Shown here in pieces: positions 17,686 through 26,924 of a DNA stretch of 64,000 nt. The position numbers and the translations under genes are program-made. Location of the stretch: positions 771,656 through 835,655 of the forward strand of contig NZ_AP014815.1 in NCBI RefSeq assembly GCF_001548095.1, given 5' to 3'. Origin of the DNA: Geminocystis sp. NIES-3708. GTDB taxonomy: Bacteria > Cyanobacteriota > Cyanobacteriia > Cyanobacteriales > Cyanobacteriaceae. The notes beneath the pieces were generated by a model. It was not told the DNA's origin and made no database searches. It was given only the letters and a program-made list of their open reading frames with translations. How positions within the stretch are numbered: position 1 is the stretch's first letter; the number at the start of each line of letters is the position of its first letter.

Positions 17686-19368
17686 GTGGAAAAGTATCAA
17701 ATTATCCGTGAATTAAGCAGACATGAGGAAGATATATATATTAACTATCTTGCGAAAAATAATCTCAATAATACAATAGTTATTTTAACAGATTTAATTT
17801 TTCCCCCCTTGTTAATAACTTACAATAAAAATTATGACTATCAAACAATATTAAAACTATTACAATCTGTCAATAATAATAGTATTCCTGATCATTTAGA
17901 TTGCTTTGAAACTGAAAATGGCTTTTGTTTAGTACAGAAATATCCCATTACTAAACCTCTTATCTTAACCAATGAATATACATTAGAAGAAATAAAAAAA
18001 ATTACAATTTCTATCTTAAATATTTTAGTCTATTTGCAAAAACAAGATTTTCCTATTTTTCATCACCAAATTCGTCCAGAAAATTTATTAATTGATAGTA
18101 ATTTACAAGTTTATTTAATTAACTTTGGTTTTGCTCAATTACCAAACATAAATTGTCCTTGTTTTTCAATAATGAATAGAAGTAAAGGTTTTATTCCACC
18201 AGAAGAGAAGCGAGGAAAAATACTAACTAAAAATAGTGATCTTTATAGTTTAGGTGTAACTTTATTTTGTTTAATTACAGGAACAAAAAGTAATAAAGTT
18301 AATAATTTAATTGCTAAAGATAGAGGATTTAATTTATTAGGATTAATTTCTAATAAAATGAGTTTAACATGGATTAACTGGCTAGAAAATATTATGGCAA
18401 TTAATCCTCAACATCGTTATCCTGATGCTATTACTGCTTTAAATGTAATTGAAAATATTGATATTATTCGTTATCCTGATGTTCAATTTAATCCGAATGT
18501 AATCGAGTTAAAAAGTAATAATTATGGAGAAAAAATTATTCAATATGTTACTATAACTAATCCTATTATAGATACTAATTTACATGGAATGTGGGAAGTA
18601 TTGTTATCAAAATATGATTTACCTGTAAATGATCATCATCCTTGGATTACTTTTAATCCGTCTGAATTTAACAGTAATAAAATTGATTGCGAAATAATCA
18701 TCGATACTAATAAATTAAAGATGAAGAAAATATATAAAAGAAAGTTAATTTTAAAAGCTAATTCATCAACACAAAACCATATTTTACCATTGATAGTTGA
18801 AACGGCTTCTATTCATAGTAAAAATTTAATCTATACCTCTTTAATTATTCTATTTATAATAGCATCAATTTCTGGCTGGTTAAGTGGAATTATTGTAGGT
18901 TTTACCCCTAATTTAATTAATTGGTTAACTTTTATCTTAGGCTTCTTAATTGGTAATATTGGTGGATATGGTGCTAGTTTTTCTAAAATAGATTGGTTTG
19001 TGAAAGCAGTAGGGAGTATGACATCACTTATCATAATTGTTAGCTTTATTGGATTAGGCACAGATTTAGATTTAATTATTGGTTTTATCGCTGGTTTAGT
19101 GATAAGTTGTATGGCAGGAGTAATGATTAAATTTTATCTTGAAAAGAATTTTCCTAAAATAATAACTATAACATTAGCTTTATTAACAATTATTTTAGCT
19201 TTTAGCTTTGGTATTAATTTTAATTTTCCCAATGGTAATTACTTTTTATTATTATTAATGTTAGGAGCAGGTTTACCTTTAATATTAATACTCATTAATC
19301 CTTATTGGCAATATCAAAAACAACTAAATAATTATCATAAGAAATATAAATCTCTAATTCAATTTTAA
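17686..19368 (+). CDS. Membrane-anchored Hanks-type pseudokinase
   Basis: The 560-residue protein starts at GTG 17686, with AGAGG 5 bases upstream. Residues 1-255 have the layout of a Ser/Thr kinase, including the HxxxRPEN loop, an NFGFA stretch, a PPEE activation-segment end and SDLYSLGVTLFCLITG. Three catalytic features are missing: no glycine-rich loop, no VAIK lysine (TIVILTDL), the HRD aspartate is Gln128 (HHQIRPEN) and DFG is Asn146 (INFG). A beta-rich region (about 265-380) and about six transmembrane helices (about 385-545) follow. It is probably a scaffold or sensor rather than an enzyme. It diverges from the cbi run and precedes the radical SAM gene by 116 bases. No partner is identifiable. 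Confidence 0.82.
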   Translation: MEKYQIIRELSRHEEDIYINYLAKNNLNNTIVILTDLIFPPLLITYNKNYDYQTILKLLQSVNNNSIPDHLDCFETENGFCLVQKYPITKPLILTNEYTLEEIKKITISILNILVYLQKQDFPIFHHQIRPENLLIDSNLQVYLINFGFAQLPNINCPCFSIMNRSKGFIPPEEKRGKILTKNSDLYSLGVTLFCLITGTKSNKVNNLIAKDRGFNLLGLISNKMSLTWINWLENIMAINPQHRYPDAITALNVIENIDIIRYPDVQFNPNVIELKSNNYGEKIIQYVTITNPIIDTNLHGMWEVLLSKYDLPVNDHHPWITFNPSEFNSNKIDCEIIIDTNKLKMKKIYKRKLILKANSSTQNHILPLIVETASIHSKNLIYTSLIILFIIASISGWLSGIIVGFTPNLINWLTFILGFLIGNIGGYGASFSKIDWFVKAVGSMTSLIIIVSFIGLGTDLDLIIGFIAGLVISCMAGVMIKFYLEKNFPKIITITLALLTIILAFSFGINFNFPNGNYFLLLLMLGAGLPLILILINPYWQYQKQLNNYHKKYKSLIQF

Positions 19369-19484
19369 ATTTATTGAGCAAGATAATTAACAAATGATAA
19401 TAATAATTGTTTGTTTTAAGAAAAATATTGACTTAAAAATTTATCACAATTTTAATGAAATCATCTAAAAATATTAAATAAGTT

Positions 19485-20819
19485 ATGAAATCTGCCAAAA
19501 TTAGTCGAATTATTCCCGATTCTATCGGTGCTGAAATGGGTTTTGAGATAGGAGATTCTATCATCACTATCAATGGAATGCCACCAAGAGATTTAATTGA
19601 TTATCAATTTTTATGTGCCGATGAATTTTTAGAATTAGAAATCGTTGATAAATGGGGAAAACAATATTTTTTAGAAATAGAAAAAGAATATGATGAAGAC
19701 TTAGGTTTAGAGTTTGAAACAGCACTTTTTGATGGTTTAATTCAGTGTAATAATAAATGTCCTTTTTGTTTTATTGATCAACAACCTGAAGGTAAAAGAG
19801 ATACACTTTATCTTAAAGATGATGATTATCGTCTTAGTTTTCTCTATGGTAGCTATTTAACCTTAACAAATTTAACAATCAAAGAATGGACTAGAATTGA
19901 ACAAATGCGTTTATCTCCTTTATATGTATCTGTTCATGCTACTGAGCCAGAAATTAGAAGTCATTTGCTCAAAAATCATCGTGCTGGAGAAATCACAAAA
20001 CATTTAGCATGGTTTGAAGAAAAACGTTTACAAATTCATGCTCAAGTGGTGGTTTGTCCAAATATTAATGATGGGAAACATCTCGAAAAAACGTTATTAG
20101 ATTTATTCTCTTTCCATAAAGGTGATATTCCCGCAGTTATTAGTGCGGCTATTGTGCCTGTCGGATTAACAAAATTTCGCCCTGACAAAGATGAATTAAT
20201 ACCTATTAACCGTGAAAAAGCTTTAGAAGTTATTGCCCAAGTGCAGGAATTACAAGTAAAATTTAGAGAAAAATCAGGTTCAACTTTTGCATGGTTAGCG
20301 GATGAGTGGTTTTTAATAGCACAATTAGAATTGCCACCAGAATCACACTATGAAGATTATCCTCAAATTGGGAATGGTGTAGGCTCAATTCGTCAATTCA
20401 TAAAAGAATTTCACACCATTGCTGATAATAAATTACCTTTAGAAATAGCATCAAAAAAAAGATTTACATGGATTGTCGGTAATGCAGTAAAAACAGCTTT
20501 TAAACCTTTAGTTAATCAACTTAATTTAGTAAAAAATTTAGAGGTAAATTTAGTCGCTTTAAATAGTCAATATTGGGGGCAAGAAATTACAGTAACAGGC
20601 TTATTAACAGGAGAAGATTTACTTTACCATTTATCCGATAAAAACGATTTAGCTCCAGAAATTCTATTACCTTCTGTTATGTTAAAACATGATGAACAAA
20701 AATTTTTGGATGATATTACTGTGATTGAAGTTGCCGAAAAATTAGGAGTGATTATTCATCCTGTTAAAGATATTAATGAGTTAATTGATAGACTAATTAT
20801 TAATACCGATAAACAGTAA
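19485..20819 (+). CDS. TIGR03279-type cyanobacterial radical SAM/DUF512 protein
   Basis: The 444-residue protein has an N-terminal PDZ-like segment (SRIIPDSIGAEMGFEIGDSI, residues 7-26). A radical SAM cluster motif follows, Cys88-x3-Cys92-x2-Cys95 (CNNKCPFCFIDQ), then LRLSF-like YRLSFLYGSYLTLTN and the DUF512 C-terminal half with GNGVGSIRQF. This matches the cyanobacterial FeS oxidoreductase family TIGR03279, whose substrate is unknown; firmicute relatives are of similar layout. Length is normal. It sits alone between the pseudokinase and sasA, all on the plus strand. Confidence 0.85.
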   Translation: MKSAKISRIIPDSIGAEMGFEIGDSIITINGMPPRDLIDYQFLCADEFLELEIVDKWGKQYFLEIEKEYDEDLGLEFETALFDGLIQCNNKCPFCFIDQQPEGKRDTLYLKDDDYRLSFLYGSYLTLTNLTIKEWTRIEQMRLSPLYVSVHATEPEIRSHLLKNHRAGEITKHLAWFEEKRLQIHAQVVVCPNINDGKHLEKTLLDLFSFHKGDIPAVISAAIVPVGLTKFRPDKDELIPINREKALEVIAQVQELQVKFREKSGSTFAWLADEWFLIAQLELPPESHYEDYPQIGNGVGSIRQFIKEFHTIADNKLPLEIASKKRFTWIVGNAVKTAFKPLVNQLNLVKNLEVNLVALNSQYWGQEITVTGLLTGEDLLYHLSDKNDLAPEILLPSVMLKHDEQKFLDDITVIEVAEKLGVIIHPVKDINELIDRLIINTDKQ

Positions 20820-21014
20820 ATTTCATAGTGTTTAACAAAACTGTATAAATTAAATAAGAAAAATTAATTACTATAGTGTTAAAATAGATTGTTTTTATGA
20901 TTTCCTATCTATTACGTTTATCACTAATTTTCATAAAAAAATGCAAGTGAAGAGTGCAAAATTAATGTAAGATAACAGATACTCTATATTATTCCCTGAC
21001 TTTGAGGGTTAATC

Positions 21015-22184
21015 ATGTGTCCATCAGAAAATGAATCTGAATTTTTATCTCATGTAGATAATGTCATCAAAAATAAAGCACTTCAGTTGTTATTATTTAT
21101 TGACAATCGTCATAGTTCGCAAAAAAATATTGAAGACATTAAAGCCTATTTACATAGTTTAACCCAAGATTATCATTTTCAATTAGAAGTATTAGAAATT
21201 AGTAAACATCCCCATTTGGTTGAATATTTTAAATTAGTAGCAACTCCAGCATTAGTTAAGGTAAATCCTCTGCCACAACAAACTTTAGCAGGGAGTAATT
21301 TAACAGCACAATTACAAAAATGTTGGTATAAATGGCAAACTTCTTTACAAGAAAATGAAGGTATTTTTAGAGAATATTCTGATAATGAGACTTTATTACA
21401 AACTTGTTTACCTTCCGCTGAATTAATTCATTTAAGAGACGATATTTTTCAGTTAAAACAAGAGATAGAAAATTTAAAACAACAAATACAATTTAAAGAT
21501 CAAATGTTAGCAATGTTAGCCCATGATTTAAGAAGTCCTTTAACGGCAGCATCGATTGCTGTAGAGACTTTAGAGCTAATTAAAAATAAACCAGGTCATG
21601 ATAATAATAGACAATTATTTAATCGATTATTTCAACATACTAAAGCTCAATTTTCTACCATGAATAAGATGATAACTGATTTATTACAATCATCTAAACA
21701 TATTAATGGTCAATTAAATATAGTGGCTATTAAAGTTAATTTAGCTAAAATATCTGAAAGTATTATCAATAATTTAAGTCCTAAATTGATGGAAAAAAAT
21801 CAGAAAATTATTAAAGAAATTCCCCAAGATTTACCATTTGTTTATGCCGATGAAAAATTAATTAGTCAAGTAATTATTAATTTACTAGAAAATGCAATTA
21901 AATATAGCCCTTATGACGCTCCTATTATTTTATCCATTATCCATAAAACAACCCAAAAAGTTGAAGTGAGTATTATTGATATTGGTGCTGGAATTCCTGA
22001 TAATAAAAAACAACGTATTTTTGACGGTCATTTTCGTTTAAAAAGAGATGAAAAAGAAGATGGTTATGGAATTGGTTTAAGTCTTTGTCGCCAAGTAGTT
22101 ACTGCTCATTATGGACAAATTTGGGTTGACAATAACGGCAATCAAGGTAGTTGTTTTCGGTTTACCCTCCCTGTTTATAATTAA
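21015..22184 (+). CDS. sasA: Circadian clock output histidine kinase SasA
   Basis: SasA reads the KaiC phosphorylation state and passes phosphate to RpaA. The 389-residue protein has an N-terminal KaiB-like thioredoxin-fold domain (about 18-105, LQLLLFIDNRHSS and VATPALVKVNPLPQQTLAG). A coiled-coil linker (about 140-160), a HisKA domain with phospho-acceptor His170 in AMLAHDLRSPLT, and a HATPase_c domain with N box LLENAIKYS and G boxes DIGAGIPD and GYGIGLSL follow. The KaiB-like N-terminus is unique to SasA among kinases, so the assignment is firm. The kaiABC and rpaA genes are not in the window. Confidence 0.93.
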   Translation: MCPSENESEFLSHVDNVIKNKALQLLLFIDNRHSSQKNIEDIKAYLHSLTQDYHFQLEVLEISKHPHLVEYFKLVATPALVKVNPLPQQTLAGSNLTAQLQKCWYKWQTSLQENEGIFREYSDNETLLQTCLPSAELIHLRDDIFQLKQEIENLKQQIQFKDQMLAMLAHDLRSPLTAASIAVETLELIKNKPGHDNNRQLFNRLFQHTKAQFSTMNKMITDLLQSSKHINGQLNIVAIKVNLAKISESIINNLSPKLMEKNQKIIKEIPQDLPFVYADEKLISQVIINLLENAIKYSPYDAPIILSIIHKTTQKVEVSIIDIGAGIPDNKKQRIFDGHFRLKRDEKEDGYGIGLSLCRQVVTAHYGQIWVDNNGNQGSCFRFTLPVYN

Positions 22185-22343
22185 TTTTTTTTATTATTAA
22201 AGATATTCATTACTTTGAATTTGATAAAAATTTAGTTCTTATAAAAAATTAATAAAATTTTATGTAAATCATTCTTAAGTAAATGAAAAAATCATCGAAG
22301 AATCCGTTAAAATAAAAGTAGATCGTGAGAGGATAAATCACCT

Positions 22344-22790
22344 ATGAATAAATTATTAGCTACAAGTATCGCTGTTTTGACCACATTTTCAATGGTTATT
22401 CCCGTTACGGCTGAAAATCCTACTTCTCGACAACAATTATTAGATACTAATGAATGTATGGGATGTGATCTCAATGGTGTTGATTTACAAGGAGAACATT
22501 TAATAGGAGCTGATTTACGTAATGCTGATTTACGTAACGCCAATTTAGAAGGTGCGAATTTAGAAGGTGCGGATTTAGACGGTGCAAATTTACAAGGTGC
22601 AGATTTAAGTAGGGCTTTCTTGACTAATGCGACCATGAATAATGCTAATCTTAATAGTGTGGACATGAGCTATGCAACTATTTTTGATGCTCAAGTTACA
22701 GGTGCTTCTATGAATAATATGAATATTCAAAATGCCATGATTATGGAAACAGGTATTGCCGTTGGTGGAGAATATCCTAGCGAAGAATAA
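22344..22790 (+). CDS. Secreted pentapeptide-repeat protein
   Basis: The 148-residue protein has a signal peptide (residues 1-24, ending TAEN) and then a CMGCDLNGVDL opening resembling cyanobacterial thylakoid-lumen pentapeptide proteins. About 16 A(D/N)Lxx repeats (ADLRNADLRNANLEGANLEG and onward) form a right-handed quadrilateral beta-helix, and a short unstructured tail closes it. AGAGGA is 11-16 bases upstream of the ATG. Function is unknown; lumenal or periplasmic location is inferred. The opposite strand shows a long repetitive reading frame, which is a by-product of the repeats. Confidence 0.85.
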   Translation: MNKLLATSIAVLTTFSMVIPVTAENPTSRQQLLDTNECMGCDLNGVDLQGEHLIGADLRNADLRNANLEGANLEGADLDGANLQGADLSRAFLTNATMNNANLNSVDMSYATIFDAQVTGASMNNMNIQNAMIMETGIAVGGEYPSEE

Positions 22791-23101
22791 AGAATCAGCT
22801 TAAGAGAAATAAATTTAATTTTCTTTACAAATCTTTACGTTTTGCTTAAGGAAAAAAGCAGTTTCACTGATAAAATCAGATAACAACTAACCTTGTGCTT
22901 AGAATACTCTAGCCCGATGATAGTTGAGTATGTTTCAATTAATATACTTTTAAAATTGTTGTGTGTTTAAAAGGATAGTCTTGGCTAATAGACTTTATTT
23001 CAGGAATAAAAAACATTATCAAATGATATTCGAGAAAAATTAGCATATATAAATAAAATAATTCTTAAAAGTTATCTTAAATTTTTGGAGGTTGAATTTT
23101 C
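22791..23101. other. Non-coding region upstream of psbU
   Basis: These 311 bases have no supportable gene. A 6-bp hairpin (ATACTC at 22904-22909, GAGTAT at 22926-22931) is the only tight palindrome found. A strong Shine-Dalgarno GGAGG lies near 23088-23092. The stretch is long for a single promoter and could hold a leader or a small RNA, but nothing in it matches a known cyanobacterial RNA I can recall. Confidence 0.4.
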
Positions 23102-23530
23102 ATGAAGTTATGGCATAGGGTTGTAACCGTATTTAGTTTCATTGTATTCTGTTGTTCTTTGGCTTTTTCCCAACCAGCCCAAGCATTAGATTTTAATACT
23201 ATTTTACAGGGAAATCCCCGTTTAATAGCCACAGAAAATACTCGCCGAAATGTAGCGGATGACTTGTTAACTACTGAATTTGGTCAAAAAATTGATGTAA
23301 ATAACAGTGATATTCGTGATTTTCGTGATTTAAGAGGGTTTTATCCGACCTTAGCTAGTATTATTATTCAGAATGCTCCCTATGAGCAAGTAGAAGATGT
23401 TTTACTTATTCCCGGATTAAGTGACACTCAAAAAGAAAGATTACAGGCTAATCTTGATAATTTCACCGCTACTCCTCAAAGTGAGGTGTTTAATGAAGGT
23501 GACGAGCGTTATAATGCTGGTGTTTATTAA
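23102..23530 (+). CDS. psbU: Photosystem II 12 kDa extrinsic protein PsbU
   Basis: PsbU is a lumenal extrinsic subunit that stabilises the oxygen-evolving complex with PsbO and PsbV. The 142-residue precursor has a signal peptide ending PAQA-LDF. The mature part contains the helix-hairpin-helix core IDVNNSDIRDFRDLRGFYP and PYEQVEDVLLIPGLSD, ending with the conserved tail RYNAGVY. GGAGG about 10 bases before the ATG indicates strong translation. A 311-base non-coding leader precedes it. The family is restricted to cyanobacteria and red-lineage algae. Confidence 0.95.
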   Translation: MKLWHRVVTVFSFIVFCCSLAFSQPAQALDFNTILQGNPRLIATENTRRNVADDLLTTEFGQKIDVNNSDIRDFRDLRGFYPTLASIIIQNAPYEQVEDVLLIPGLSDTQKERLQANLDNFTATPQSEVFNEGDERYNAGVY

Positions 23531-23587
23531 ACCCCAATAATTAATTAGTGTGGGTAGGGGCGAATATATATTCGCCCAAAGATATAA

Positions 23588-25729
23588 TTACTGCTCTACC
23601 ATATTCATTAAAATTTTATGGGCATTTAATTCTTTTTCTCCTTTTTGACGAGTACGGCGGATATAAGTACCATCGGCTTGTAATTCCCATGTTTGTTGAT
23701 TATCAGAGAGCATTATTCCTAAAATTTCTTGTAGTTGTTTAACTAATTTAGGATCTTCTATAGGGGTAATCGCTTCTACTCGACGAGACAAATTACGCCC
23801 CATCCAGTCAGCACTACCGATATAAATTTCTTCCTCTCCATTGTTATGGAAGTAAAAAATGCGAGAATGTTCAAGAAAACGACCAATAATGCTGATAACA
23901 TTAATATTATTGCTAATTCCTTCAACTTGAGGACGTAAACTACAAGTACCTCTTACAATTAAATCAATTTTGACTCCTGCTTGAGATGCACGATATAACG
24001 CTTGAATAACAGGTAAATCTACAACGGAGTTCATTTTAGCAACAATTCTTCCTGTGCCTCCATTTTTAGCATTTTCTCCTTCCCTCTCAATCATCTCAAT
24101 CATGCGATCGCGCATAGTGACAGGGGCGACTAATAATTTACGGAAAGCCTTTTGTTTAGAGTAACCTGTGAGAAAATTGAATAAGTCTGTTAAATCTGCA
24201 CCCAAATCTTCACGACAACTGATTAAACCAATATCAGTATAAAGTTTAGCGGTTTTAGGGTTATAGTTTCCCGTGCCAATATGAACATAACGACGAATTT
24301 TATCTTTATCTTTTCTGACGACTAAGATAATTTTAGTATGAGTTTTTAAACCAACAATACCATAAACTACATGAACTCCAACTTTTTCTAATTTTCTAGC
24401 CCAAAGAATATTATTTTCTTCATCAAAACGAGCTTTTAATTCGACTAAAGCCACAACTTGCTTTCCATTTTCGGCGGCTTCAATCAAAGCTTTGATAATA
24501 GGAGAATCACCAGAAGTTCGATAAAGAGTCATTTTAATAGCCATGACATTAGGATCATGGGCGGCTTGGGTGATAAATTGTTGTACAGTAGCAGTAAAAG
24601 AGTGATAAGGATGATGTAACATAACATCCGATCTACGAATCATAGCAAAAAATTCTTCACTTATGGTATTATCATCTTCATTTTCTTTAGCCATTGCCAA
24701 TACTTGAAACTGATTGAAAGGTGGAGGCGTTACCCCATTCCATGGTTTATCTTTCAAAAAGGGTAAGGGCAAACTAGCTAAAGCAAATAAATCATTTAAG
24801 CCCAATAAACCATCAATTTCATAAATATCTTTTTCCTCTAAATTCAAACCCTGCATTAACATTTGTTTAACATTATCTGGCATGGAAGCATGAATTTCTA
24901 AACGCACGGCAGAACCAGCAAAACGGCGTTTACGTAATTCTTGTTGTATTGCCAATAACAAATCATCAGCTTCGTCTTCTTGTACTCCTAAATCAGCATC
25001 ACGAGTTAAACGAAAATTATGACATTCTTGAACGTTCATGCCCGGAAACAATAAAGATAAGTGGTGAGCCATGACTTGTTCGAGAGGTACACCAACCCAT
25101 AGAGGATTTTCGGATTGCTCACTGACTTGACGTAATTCAGCAGGGAAAGTAACAAAACGGGGAAGAGTTTTCGGTACTTTTACCCTAGCGAACAATTCAG
25201 CACCTGTGTCGGGATTTTTAACTAATACTGCCAAATTTAGACTTAAATTAGACATATGAGGGAAAGGATGACTAGGATCAACTGCTAAAGGTGTTAGTAC
25301 AGGAAATATATTCTTTTCAAAATATTCATGTAAATAATTTCTTTGCTCCTGGTTTAAATCAAAAAAATTAATTAAATGTATTCCATGAGTAACTAATTCT
25401 TTTTTGAGGTTGTATTCAAAATTTTCTACTTGTTGTTTGATGAGAGGACGCAAACGATTATTGATTTCCTGAATTTGTTGTATGGGAGTTCTACCATCAG
25501 GAGTTAGTTTTGTTACTTCTGCTTCAATCTGACGTTTTAAAGCGGCGACTCTTACCATAAAAAATTCATCTAAATTTGAGCTAAAAATAGCGGTAAATTT
25601 GAGTCTTTCTAATAATAATGTTTTTTCATTCAAAGCTTCTTGTAAAACTCGATAATTGAACTCTAACCAACTTAATTCTCGATTAAAATAATACTGAGGT
25701 TCGTTAAGATTAATAGTTTGGTCTTTCAT
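23588..25729 (-). CDS. ppk1: Polyphosphate kinase 1
   Basis: PPK1 reversibly builds polyphosphate from ATP gamma-phosphates. The 713-residue protein opens with YFNRELSWLEFNYRVLQEA, the standard N-terminal domain start. It carries LFPGMNVQECHNFRLTRDAD and the two PLD-like catalytic domains; the autophosphorylated His is in HIGTGNYNPKTAKLYTD (about residue 460), with VELKARFDEENNI and GLKTHTKI before it. The HIP1 palindrome at about 24105 lies in the coding sequence. It is convergent with psbU, 57 bases apart. Normal length, no signs of damage. Confidence 0.95.
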   Translation of the reverse strand: MKDQTINLNEPQYYFNRELSWLEFNYRVLQEALNEKTLLLERLKFTAIFSSNLDEFFMVRVAALKRQIEAEVTKLTPDGRTPIQQIQEINNRLRPLIKQQVENFEYNLKKELVTHGIHLINFFDLNQEQRNYLHEYFEKNIFPVLTPLAVDPSHPFPHMSNLSLNLAVLVKNPDTGAELFARVKVPKTLPRFVTFPAELRQVSEQSENPLWVGVPLEQVMAHHLSLLFPGMNVQECHNFRLTRDADLGVQEDEADDLLLAIQQELRKRRFAGSAVRLEIHASMPDNVKQMLMQGLNLEEKDIYEIDGLLGLNDLFALASLPLPFLKDKPWNGVTPPPFNQFQVLAMAKENEDDNTISEEFFAMIRRSDVMLHHPYHSFTATVQQFITQAAHDPNVMAIKMTLYRTSGDSPIIKALIEAAENGKQVVALVELKARFDEENNILWARKLEKVGVHVVYGIVGLKTHTKIILVVRKDKDKIRRYVHIGTGNYNPKTAKLYTDIGLISCREDLGADLTDLFNFLTGYSKQKAFRKLLVAPVTMRDRMIEMIEREGENAKNGGTGRIVAKMNSVVDLPVIQALYRASQAGVKIDLIVRGTCSLRPQVEGISNNINVISIIGRFLEHSRIFYFHNNGEEEIYIGSADWMGRNLSRRVEAITPIEDPKLVKQLQEILGIMLSDNQQTWELQADGTYIRRTRQKGEKELNAHKILMNMVEQ

Positions 25730-25916
25730 AAAAATATTTATTTCAAATTAATTAACAATTTAATGATTATTGTGGATATTGTTAACTCTACTTGATCATC
25801 TTATCTTGATAAGATCTGCAATCACATTATGATTTGGTTAATAAACTTTCTCAGAAGTTAGATACATATTTGTATTTAGAAAAAATCAACTAAACTTAAG
25901 ATGATAGGCGATCGCC

Positions 25917-25950
25917 AAAAAAAAAAGTAGCTATATTTCAAGCTACTTTT
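25917..25950 (-). terminator. Rho-independent terminator
   Basis: On the minus strand AAAAGTAGCT, an 8-base loop and AGCTACTTTT form a perfect 10-bp stem (25923-25932 with 25941-25950) followed by a run of about ten T. It sits 33 bases after the Rpn-like pseudogene and would end transcripts from there. The run is next to a HIP1 palindrome at 25909. Confidence 0.85.
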
Positions 25951-25982
25951 AAAGCATTTTCTATATAATTCAAATCTAAACA

Positions 25983-26924
25983 TTAAAAATTATTTAACCA
26001 TTGCTGTAAATCCTCGATGGAATTCATCTCAAATAAATCTTCTGCCAATGTTTCTAAATAGTCAATATTTAAGCCTTTTATTTGCATTTGTAAATCAGAA
26101 TTAATTATTCCCCATTTACGAGTTAATTGACGAATAATTAAATCTTTTTCAATACTTGCCTATAACTTTTGTAATCTTTGTTCAATTCCCTGTTGTCCAT
26201 TTTCCCTTAGTTTTTTTTAATAAATAGGTGATAATTTCATAACTAATTCTCTATTCTCTGGTTGTAAAATATTTCCTTTTTTTTGGTTCAATTCTAACAT
26301 TGCTAATAAATTTAACACAAGGTCAATGATATTATCTCTATGGGGATAATGTAGCGGCAATTTTTTTAACTGCTCAATGGCTTTTTGTTGTACATTTCCT
26401 TTACCTAAGATTCTTAACCATAATGTTTCTTGATTAACGGGTAATTGATGAATTACGACTATTCCTGTATGGAAAAACAATAGTAATAAATAAACTTCAT
26501 TCCCATAAATATTTAAGTTTAATTGAGCAGAAAAACTTTCTAATTTATTACTAGCTAAAGTTGGAGTTAAAATCTATAAAAAAGGTATTTTTTCCTCTGA
26601 TATTTTCTCTTTATTTTTATGTTTTTCTTTTCTTTGTAATCCTTATAAACCGAATAATTTACTGATATATTCTTGAATTTGATAAGTTTCGACTGGGTTG
26701 CGTAAAAACTCAAATAAACAGCTAGTTTGGGCTAATTTACTTAATAATCCTAAAGTATTAGGAGTGGTTAATACGGGTTTTTGTGGTGTCAAAAAAACGT
26801 CTATTTTTCTCACTTCACTATTGAGAGTTTCTCACCCATTTGTTAATCCATATTTGCTGATTAATTCTGGTATATATTCTTTTAAAAATTGGTCATGGAG
26901 AAATTGTGCTATTATTATTTCAAT
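25983..26924 (-). pseudogene. Rpn/DUF4351-family nuclease gene with five in-frame stops
   Basis: One reading frame runs 942 bases on the minus strand and, ignoring stops, gives a recognisable cyanobacterial Rpn/PD-(D/E)XK transposase-associated protein with a C-terminal DUF4351. Visible blocks are LGLLSKLAQTSCLFEFLRNP, ILTPTLASNKLESF, VVIHQLPVNQETLWLRILGK and RQLTRKWGIINSDLQMQIKG. Stops are TGA at 26834, TAA at 26645, TAG at 26576, TAA at 26219 and TAG at 26162, all in the same frame with no indel. Each can be reached from a Gln or Trp codon by one C-to-T or G-to-A change. The start region is unclear and abuts the end of the peptide-binding protein gene. It ends 33 bases before a strong terminator. 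Confidence 0.8.

Noticed and set aside
22307..22666. 119-codon minus-strand frame with repeated Lys-Ser-Ala-Pro text, opposite the pentapeptide gene
   Set aside because: The periodic text is the mirror of the pentapeptide repeats; the plus-strand gene has a signal peptide and a ribosome site.
26162..26924. Possible stop-codon recoding in the Rpn-like frame and in the IS transposase
   Set aside because: All three stop codons occur in the frame, TGA ends normal genes here (galE, the peptide-binding lipoprotein), and the only tRNAs seen are Arg-CCT, Val-TAC and Leu-GAG. Decay is the simpler explanation.
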